Notes under the pieces: generated by a model
What the model saw: only the letters and a program-made list of their open reading frames with translations
The model's database searches: none
What the model was told of the DNA's origin: nothing
Translations under genes and position numbers: made by a program
Shown here: positions 12,711-17,703 of the stretch, piece after piece
Numbering within the stretch: position 1 is the first letter of the stretch
Layout: the number at the start of each line of letters is the position of its first letter
Assembly: GCA_027314685.1 (NCBI GenBank)
Contig: DAHVAI010000449.1
Coordinates: 1-17,703, forward strand
Direction of reading: 5' to 3'
Source of the DNA: Nitrososphaerota archaeon
GTDB taxonomy: Archaea > Thermoproteota > Nitrososphaeria > Nitrososphaerales > CADDZS01
Length of the DNA: 17,703 nt

Positions 12711-13484
12711 ATGAGCATTGGTGAGTGGGTGCTCGTCAATCCTCTACCTTGCTTTGTAGAAAAGAAGTTTGATGGGATCAGAATCTTCTTCTTCAAGAGC
12801 GGAGAGAAACTAGTCGTTTCAAGCAAGAATGGAAGTCTCTTTACTCCAAAGGGAAATCCCAAGGTGTTTGCGAACGTCCCTGAACTCACTCACTCTCCGC
12901 ACAGGATGATTCTGGACGGAGAATACGTTTCAAATGACGGACTGCATCTCTTTGACGTGCTCCAAGTCGATGACAGGGATGTGCGGTCTCTACCTCTTTC
13001 TGAGAGAGAAGAGATTCTCAGTGAGATTCTGAATGGGACCGGTCTTCAATCCAAAATTCGCAACGCGCAGTCGATTGAAGAAATTCAATCAATGTTGCAA
13101 GACGCGATCGCTCGCGGTGGCGAAGGAATTATTTGCAAAAACCCACTTTCGACTTACGGACAACCAAATTCATGGCTCAAGATGAAGAGATTCGACACAG
13201 TTGATTGTTTTGTGATAGACCATGAAGAAACACAAGAGTTCAAGAAAAGTGGAATCCCCAGATCCTGGTATGTGGGAGTCTATGATGACAAGGGCGAGCT
13301 TGTGAATCTGGGCAAAGTCGGATCTTTCGTTGAGAAAGTTGATCCTAGGAATGTGAAAAAAGATTCTGTGGTCGAGATAAGGTTTCAGGAACTTACTCGC
13401 GAAAATAAACTACGCGCCCCGTTCATACTAAGGGTAAGGCATGACAAAACACCCAATGAATGTCTTTTCTCTCAGTTTAGTTAG
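12711..13484 (+). CDS. Minimal ATP-dependent DNA ligase
   Basis: 257 residues from ATG 12711. All nucleotidyltransferase motifs are present: motif I EKKFDGIR with the AMP-accepting Lys19; Ia SSKNG (37-41); III LDGEYV (Asp69, Glu71) followed by FDVL; IV GEGIICK (Glu138, Lys143); V WLKMKR (Lys157, Lys159). The OB domain follows, ending in motif VI RAPFILRVRHDKTPNE (235-250). It seals nicks via an enzyme-AMP intermediate. It lacks the N-terminal DNA-binding domain of archaeal replicative ligase (about 560-600 aa) and resembles the LigD-type ligases used in end joining. The frame stays open upstream into the Ku-like gene, and ELSSYVLNNYAKSAK just before the ATG looks coding; CTG 12657 would include it. 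GTG 12537 would overlap the previous gene by 88 bp and is unlikely. The PolX-type gene starts 5 bp after its stop. Confidence 0.92.
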   Translation: MSIGEWVLVNPLPCFVEKKFDGIRIFFFKSGEKLVVSSKNGSLFTPKGNPKVFANVPELTHSPHRMILDGEYVSNDGLHLFDVLQVDDRDVRSLPLSEREEILSEILNGTGLQSKIRNAQSIEEIQSMLQDAIARGGEGIICKNPLSTYGQPNSWLKMKRFDTVDCFVIDHEETQEFKKSGIPRSWYVGVYDDKGELVNLGKVGSFVEKVDPRNVKKDSVVEIRFQELTRENKLRAPFILRVRHDKTPNECLFSQFS

Positions 13485-13489
13485 GCGTA

Positions 13490-14029
13490 TTGCGTTTGTC
13501 AGCCAAAAAGAACATTGATTGGAAACTAGGAACCGAGATTGCCAGAGATTTTCTCGAAAAGACAGGTCAGTTGTACAGCAGGGCTGAGATTGCAGGAAGC
13601 CTCAGGAGGTTGGAACCGATTGTGCATGACGTTGACGTAGCGATAATTCCTGCCATTGAGAATTTCGCTTCTTGGGAAAGAGCTTTGAGAAATAAAGTCG
13701 TGGCAATTGGAGGCACAGTCATTACGACTGGAGATGTGATTTGCAACGTGAAATTCAGAGATGTTCAGGTCAACCTGTTTGTCTGCACAAATCAAAAGCA
13801 TTGGGGCGTACTCTACATGTGGGCCACCGGCCCAAAGGGCCATACAATTGGAATGAACATCAAGGCGGAGAAAATGGGCTTTAGAATGAGTCCGAAAGGT
13901 CTGTTTACAAGAGACAAGGAAATATTCGTTCCAACTCCTACAGAAGAAGATGTAGCCCGTGTTCTCGGTTGGAAATTCAAGTCACCTGAATCGCGCGGCA
14001 ATAACGCCGTCGACAAACTATTCTATTGA
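13490..14029 (+). CDS. Minimal family-X-type DNA polymerase/nucleotidyltransferase with altered third carboxylate
   Basis: A 179-residue protein made only of palm (nucleotidyltransferase) and thumb. The palm starts with IAGSLRRLEP (Gly36-Ser37, Arg39, Arg40) and VHDVDVAII with metal ligands Asp47 and Asp49. The strand that normally carries the third ligand reads VQVNLFVC, with Asn95 (AAC) where Asp (V-x-V-D-L-F) is usual. The thumb contains KHWGVLYMWATGPKGHTIGM, the K-A-E-K-M-G-F helix, GLFTRDKE, and PTPTEEDVARVLGW followed by SPESR, matching compact PolX proteins of phages and bacteria. The 8-kDa lyase, HhH and PHP domains of cellular PolX are absent. Compact PolX enzymes fill short gaps in repair or end joining. 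Asn95 may reduce or abolish catalysis unless Asp91 substitutes. It starts (TTG 13490) 5 bp after the ligase stop, so the two are almost certainly co-transcribed. Confidence 0.87.
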   Translation: MRLSAKKNIDWKLGTEIARDFLEKTGQLYSRAEIAGSLRRLEPIVHDVDVAIIPAIENFASWERALRNKVVAIGGTVITTGDVICNVKFRDVQVNLFVCTNQKHWGVLYMWATGPKGHTIGMNIKAEKMGFRMSPKGLFTRDKEIFVPTPTEEDVARVLGWKFKSPESRGNNAVDKLFY

Positions 14030-14216
14030 AGTTGCTCTGAGATGACTTCAGATAAAGTCTAGTTCTCAAGGAAAATTCTTTCTCGGAAGTATTCTTCTTA
14101 AATAGCGAAATTACATGAAGGATTTCTTTAAACAAATGACCAACGCTCACTCGGTTGCGTGTGAGCTGATCAATATCTGAAACTCCTCTTTTGCATTCGT
14201 ATCCTGAATTCATAAC

Positions 14217-14225
14217 TCTATAATT
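14217..14225 (+). promoter_or_regulatory. TATA box upstream of the ACT/V4R gene
   Basis: TCTATAATT is a good TATA match; transcription should begin near 14247. An ATG there (14247) opens an out-of-frame 24-codon ORF that runs past the TTG start of the main gene at 14263, so the mRNA has either a leader of about 15 nt or a small overlapping uORF. Confidence 0.45.
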
Positions 14226-14262
14226 TGCGCTGGCCTTACATTTGAGATGGGAGCACTAGAGT

Positions 14263-15621
14263 TTGTCAGGCAAGGACGCAAGCCCCGAGATTGCAGTTTA
14301 CTATCCGAATGTAATTGGTAGATCCTACCCTGGCTCTCAATCGTCTTATGCGATTCTGATTGAGGGCCGAGATGACGGAAAAGGAGAGGTCATTGTGAAG
14401 GCTATGGAGAAGCTTGTAAAGATGGACGTCCGGATATTATCCCAGAAAGGTTACGTCAGCGAGCGCGTTGGGACCTTTTCGCTACTTCTACTCTGCCAGC
14501 TTCCAAACGTTTCTCTGGACGATCTAGTTATTCAAATCAGAAAAATCAAACATGTGACAAACGCCCAATACGTCAGTCAAAGATCCCAGATGTTTGATGG
14601 GATGATGTTCCCGTTGCTCCTTATGGACTCTGAACGAGTAGTCGCCATATCACCTGAAGTGATTTTCAATGCTCAACAAAAGCTATCATCGGCTGTCGAA
14701 AGAGCCGCTTTGGTCGAAGCAGGCAGGCAATACGGTGTAGAAATCGTTGATTCGATCAAGAACAAGTTTGCATTCAGACCAGACGGGAAGCGAATTGAAG
14801 ATCTCAATATCCCGGTCGATGTGGTGGAGGAAAATATCGCCAGATACCTTAAAGCTGCTGGCTGGGGAAAGATCAGCTGGGATCATGGCACCACCCTGGA
14901 ACGTGTTTTTCTAAATGATCCACCTGCGCCAAGATCCAAAGACGCAACGGTGGCGGGCAATCGTTTGATAGAAGGGTTGATCTCTGGCCTGACCGAGGGC
15001 CTCCAGGGCAAACGATTTTCCATAGTCGAGGATCACTACGATTCCCAGCGTCGAGTGTTGACAATAGGAATGGTCGAGGCTAGCGTTGCCTTGAAGATGG
15101 AACAACAAAAGATACAGAAGCCGATGATAGATGATACCGAGATCCTTGAAAAAGACTCACCGAAGATTACTGCGCAAGTTAAGGAGGTTCCTCAGCTTGA
15201 ACAGCAAGAAGTGTTAGCTACACCTGTAATCGGAGGATCAAAACTTCATCTAACGTACACGAAGAAGAGTATGAAGCAAGATGCTGTGGAGAAACAACCT
15301 GCCGTTGTGATGCAGGCCTCTGGCGACTCAGACTCGATCGATGAGCAGAAGAGAAAACTCGAGGAAAAGACGAAGGAGCTTGAGCTGCTGATCAGGGAGG
15401 TTGAAAAGAGGATCACAAAGACCAAAGAAGGACTTGAGGAAACTGACAGTGCGACGAAAGCTTTGGACAAGACAGCGTCGCTTGCCACAAAATACTTGAC
15501 TCAGGTAAAACAGAGCGAGAAAAGTATGGATGAAAATTTTAAGCCAATTCGTTTACCTCAGAAGAAAAAACAGATTGAGTTCAGTGAGGAAGAAATCTTC
15601 GCTCAAGAGGACGGAATCTAG
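14263..15621 (+). CDS. ACT-like / V4R-like sensor protein with coiled-coil tail
   Basis: A 452-residue soluble protein. Residues about 27-107 (YAILIEGRDDGKGEVIVKAM onward to HVTNAQYV) look like an ACT-type regulatory domain, beta-alpha-beta-beta-alpha-beta. Residues about 112-273 fit a V4R (4-vinyl-reductase-like) ligand domain: ALVEAGRQYGVEIV, YLKAAGWGKISW, then AGNRLIEGLISGLTEGLQGK and RRVLTIGMVE. The Cys residues of classical V4R domains are missing. A disordered linker (about 275-355) leads to a coiled coil (about 358-430, Lys/Glu heptads) and an acidic tail. The combination suggests a small-molecule sensor that dimerises and passes a signal to a partner; the ligand is unknown. The start is TTG 14263 because a stop lies just upstream in frame and the next ATG is inside the ACT domain. 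It has its own TATA box, so it is probably separate from the ligase operon. Confidence 0.72.
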   Translation: MSGKDASPEIAVYYPNVIGRSYPGSQSSYAILIEGRDDGKGEVIVKAMEKLVKMDVRILSQKGYVSERVGTFSLLLLCQLPNVSLDDLVIQIRKIKHVTNAQYVSQRSQMFDGMMFPLLLMDSERVVAISPEVIFNAQQKLSSAVERAALVEAGRQYGVEIVDSIKNKFAFRPDGKRIEDLNIPVDVVEENIARYLKAAGWGKISWDHGTTLERVFLNDPPAPRSKDATVAGNRLIEGLISGLTEGLQGKRFSIVEDHYDSQRRVLTIGMVEASVALKMEQQKIQKPMIDDTEILEKDSPKITAQVKEVPQLEQQEVLATPVIGGSKLHLTYTKKSMKQDAVEKQPAVVMQASGDSDSIDEQKRKLEEKTKELELLIREVEKRITKTKEGLEETDSATKALDKTASLATKYLTQVKQSEKSMDENFKPIRLPQKKKQIEFSEEEIFAQEDGI

Positions 15622-15665
15622 TTGGCGCTAAGAGTGCGTCGACCATAGACGCTGTGCAACTAGGA

Positions 15666-15730
15666 TTCTGGATAGTCTTCGGTTAATGAGATGCATCTGC
15701 TCTATACTATCAACCGACAAATATCCAGAA
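15666..15730. repeat. Imperfect inverted repeat (possible RNA hairpin)
   Basis: TTCTGGATA (15666-15674) pairs with TATCCAGAA (15722-15730), and CGGTT (15680-15684) with AACCG (15712-15716), separated by a symmetric 5x5 mostly mismatched stretch. The loop is 27 nt and contains the palindrome GATGCATC. The repeat lies 44 bp after the ACT/V4R stop. It could be a transcript-end structure, a structured RNA or a degenerate small mobile-element remnant; no T-tract follows. Confidence 0.45.
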
Positions 15731-15961
15731 CTCCCCAACTATCACATTTTCCCAGGCACCACTATCAGTTAATTGACGGTCATCTGCATTTCAGGCTCCT
15801 TGGTAAATGCGATTCGACTGCTTACACTTCTTAATACCCAGTTGATGCCTTGCTTGATGCGAGACTGTTTAGATACCTTACTCTTCGGGGGATTAATTCA
15901 CAGATTATTTACTCATTGACAAGATTTCTGATTCCATCATTTTGGCGCATCTTGATTTCTT

Positions 15962-15968
15962 CATATAG
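15962..15968 (+). promoter_or_regulatory. TATA box of the GT39 gene
   Basis: CATATAG is centred about 31 nt before ATG 15996. The short palindromic TTCCAACTTCGGAA between the two could form a small hairpin at the transcript start. Confidence 0.4.
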
Positions 15969-15995
15969 GGGCCGAAAATTCCAACTTCGGAAGTC

Positions 15996-17573
15996 ATGAC
16001 AATAGCTAGAGATGTTCAAGCTCGATTCTTATCACGAAGATTTTTGTTCAGTCCAACAGTTATCGTGGCTTGCATTGCTCTTGCCGACTTTGCGTTCCAT
16101 CTTTTCATCGCAAATAATTATGGATACTTTCGCGATGAACTGTACTACATTGTGGCCGGCGAGCATCTCGCGTTTGGATACGTGGACTTTCCCCCGATTA
16201 TCGCAGTTCTTGCGGCGATACTTGGATTCGTCGCAAATGATTCATTGATATCAATTCATTTTGTCTCTTCACTGGCTGGAGCGACCATTGTTTTCATGGC
16301 AGGAATGATATGCAAGGAACTTGGAGGAGGTGCAAGGGCCCGAATTCTAGCGGCTGTCGCCACAGTTTTCTCTGCTTCTTTCGCAGTAGCCTCGATCTTT
16401 TCAATGGACGTTCTTGACATGATGTGGTGGACGGTCCTCGCGTACCTTCTGATAAAGATAATCAACTCCGATAACAAAAGACCAAGACTCTGGATAGCTT
16501 TTGGCGTGATAGCTGGCGTGGGTCTCATGACAAAGTTAACTATTCTCTTCTTCCTTTTTGCATTGCTCGTCGGAATAGTTGTATCATCCACGCTTGTGGC
16601 GAAAAGGCGGAGTCTTTTAAGATCAAAGTGGTTGTGGATGGCTGCGCTAATTGCATTTACCTTTCTTCTCCCCTATATCTTATGGAACGCCGCAAATGGA
16701 TTCCCAACAGTTGATTTCTACATCCACCACGGGGGTCTGAATGGTGGTGGACCGCTTTCATTCCTTGTTTATCAAGTGCTAATTGCAAACCCAATCGGAC
16801 TGCCACTTGCAATATTGGGCTTGCTCTTTTTCTTTCGATCGAAGCTCGGTAGGGCTTACTCTTCGCTTGCTGTTTCCTACATCGTTCTCCTTGTATTATT
16901 CACTTTTCTTAACGCAAAACCCTACTTCATCATGGGTGCGTACCCCTTTCTCTTTGCCGCGGGAGCTGTACTTGTTGAGGGAGCGACCAAACAGAAACCT
17001 AGACTTTTTGGATATGCAGGATGCCTAGTGGCAGTTTTTGTAGTAGGAACTGCGCTCGCACCTTTGTACGCTCCGGTTTTGCCTCCTCAGGTTTTCACCA
17101 CCTCCTATGCCGCCCTGACCGGAGTAGGTAATGGAGCTGCTGCTCAACAGACCTCAGGCCAATTTCCTCAATATCTAGGTGACCGTTTCGGATGGAATAC
17201 TATGGTATCGACGGTTGCGAAAGTTTATGATGCACTGCCTATTGGCGAGCAGGCTCAGGCATGCATTCTTACACTGAATTACGGAGAAGCTAGCGCGCTA
17301 ACATTTCTTGGAAAAAGCTACAATCTTCCAAGGGTCATAAGCGGGCACAACAATTTTTACATTTGGGGTCCCGAGGGTTGCACTGGATCGGTGTTAATTG
17401 TAGTGGGCTACAGCGTCTCTGATATTCAACCCTACTACGGCAATGTAACAGTCGGCGGGACTATCACTTGTAACTATTGTATGAGTGATGAGAATGGATT
17501 GCCCGTTCTGGTCGCCACCAATCCTGCTGGAAATTTGCAGAGCGATTGGTCTACCCTCAAGCACTTCAATTAA
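15996..17573 (+). CDS. GT39-family (PMT/ArnT-like) membrane glycosyltransferase
   Basis: A 525-residue GT-C fold membrane protein with about 10-11 helices. The first extracytoplasmic loop carries GYFRDELYYIVAGEHLAFG with Asp47-Glu48, the acidic catalytic motif of this family, followed by the typical GYVDFPPIIA (61-70). Further helices span about 75-360. After the last helix comes an extracytoplasmic domain with LNYGEASALTFLG, RVISGHNNFYIWGP and VLIVVGYSV, a C-terminal arrangement common in GT39-type proteins. A Cys-x2-Cys pair near the end (TCNYCMS) could form a disulfide outside the cell. Such enzymes use polyprenyl- or dolichyl-phosphate-linked sugars to modify proteins or lipids at the outer face of the membrane; the acceptor is unknown. 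ATG 15996 follows a TATA box at 15962. It stands alone, without other sugar genes in view. Confidence 0.9.
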   Translation: MTIARDVQARFLSRRFLFSPTVIVACIALADFAFHLFIANNYGYFRDELYYIVAGEHLAFGYVDFPPIIAVLAAILGFVANDSLISIHFVSSLAGATIVFMAGMICKELGGGARARILAAVATVFSASFAVASIFSMDVLDMMWWTVLAYLLIKIINSDNKRPRLWIAFGVIAGVGLMTKLTILFFLFALLVGIVVSSTLVAKRRSLLRSKWLWMAALIAFTFLLPYILWNAANGFPTVDFYIHHGGLNGGGPLSFLVYQVLIANPIGLPLAILGLLFFFRSKLGRAYSSLAVSYIVLLVLFTFLNAKPYFIMGAYPFLFAAGAVLVEGATKQKPRLFGYAGCLVAVFVVGTALAPLYAPVLPPQVFTTSYAALTGVGNGAAAQQTSGQFPQYLGDRFGWNTMVSTVAKVYDALPIGEQAQACILTLNYGEASALTFLGKSYNLPRVISGHNNFYIWGPEGCTGSVLIVVGYSVSDIQPYYGNVTVGGTITCNYCMSDENGLPVLVATNPAGNLQSDWSTLKHFN

Positions 17574-17604
17574 AAATCCTTTGTCGACTTTTGGACAGCA
17601 CTAG

Positions 17605-17703
17605 CTACTTGTACTGAAAATTAGATTCTTCAATGGACTGCTCAATAACGCTGGACTCGGTGACTATATGTCGAGAACCAAAAATATTTTGATGGCGATT
17701 TCG
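17605..17703 (-). other. Right-edge open frame, possible 3' end of a minus-strand gene
   Basis: From the window edge inward on the minus strand, one frame is open for 32 codons and ends with TAG (17607-17605). The peptide ends HIVTESSVIEQSIEES followed by five residues. The other two minus frames have stops. It would be convergent with the GT39 gene. On the plus strand an ATG at 17668 also runs open to the edge (12 codons). Neither can be decided from this window. Confidence 0.22.

Larger units (their letters stand above)
15622..15995. other. 374-bp intergenic region; imperfect hairpin near its left end
   Basis: No convincing ORF is seen on either strand; the longest are under 25 codons. The left part holds the imperfect inverted repeat at 15666-15730 (listed separately), and the right end holds the promoter of the GT39 gene. 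Between about 15731 and 15955 nothing recognisable is seen. Confidence 0.5.

Noticed and set aside
13977..14213. Minus-strand 78-codon ORF after the PolX-type gene
   Set aside because: It overlaps the PolX 3' end antisense, its C-terminus is an Arg/Cys-rich string typical of antisense reading, and no domain is recognised.
16256..17028. ORFs on both strands inside the GT39 gene
   Set aside because: They are shadows of a clearly coding membrane-protein frame.

Overview
This window is archaeal. Most genes have a TATA-like box about 24-31 nt before a start codon, which suggests leaderless transcripts, and Shine-Dalgarno sites are rare. The gene families are also archaeal: a bacterio-opsin-activator-type HTH_10 regulator, a PAC2 proteasome-assembly chaperone, many small CBS-domain proteins, small zinc-finger proteins and an AbrB-free, RHH/wHTH-style regulatory repertoire. 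The mix best fits Nitrososphaerota (Thaumarchaeota) or a close relative. That placement is inference; no rRNA or marker gene is present. GC content looks to be in the mid-40s percent by eye. No tRNA, rRNA, IS element or CRISPR array was found.

Layout. Positions 1-925 hold the C-terminal part of a thiolase that enters from the left. At 1037-1927 a short leader-like ORF precedes a PAC2-family proteasome chaperone whose C-terminus fits the HbYX proteasome-docking motif. A gap of about 410 bp follows, with an orphan TATA box, then Hsp20 (2342-2875), a tiny C2H2 zinc-finger gene on the minus strand (2882-3010) and a divergent 5-formyl-THF cyclo-ligase-like gene (ending 3689). A minus-strand run reads CBS protein, zinc alcohol dehydrogenase, MFS transporter (6827 down to 3690).

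The middle is a regulator cluster. Plus-strand HTH_10, winged-helix and CBS/half-zinc-finger genes (6939-8640) converge on a tight minus-strand run of 4-TM protein, ribbon-helix-helix protein, CBS protein and zinc-ribbon protein (10111 down to 8668). Three CBS proteins within 3.3 kb next to three DNA-binding proteins suggest nucleotide- or energy-state sensing coupled to transcription.

The right half is all plus strand: a small 3-TM protein, a DUF72 TIM-barrel protein, a possible hidden small ORF, then the most interesting segment. This is a Ku-like protein, a minimal ATP-dependent DNA ligase with all nucleotidyltransferase motifs but no N-terminal DNA-binding domain, and a minimal family-X-type nucleotidyltransferase (11770-14029), in tight tandem. 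It resembles a compact end-joining (NHEJ-like) module. The ligase and PolX-type calls are firm. The Ku call is tentative and structural, and the polymerase has Asn where the third catalytic Asp is expected. An ACT/V4R-like sensor with a coiled-coil tail and a GT39 membrane glycosyltransferase complete the window.

Three small genes described here (zinc finger at 2882, zinc ribbon at 8668, candidate at 11515) are short enough to be missed by standard length cut-offs. Two genes (cyclo-ligase, ligase) have reading frames that extend upstream of the first usable ATG with no canonical start codon.
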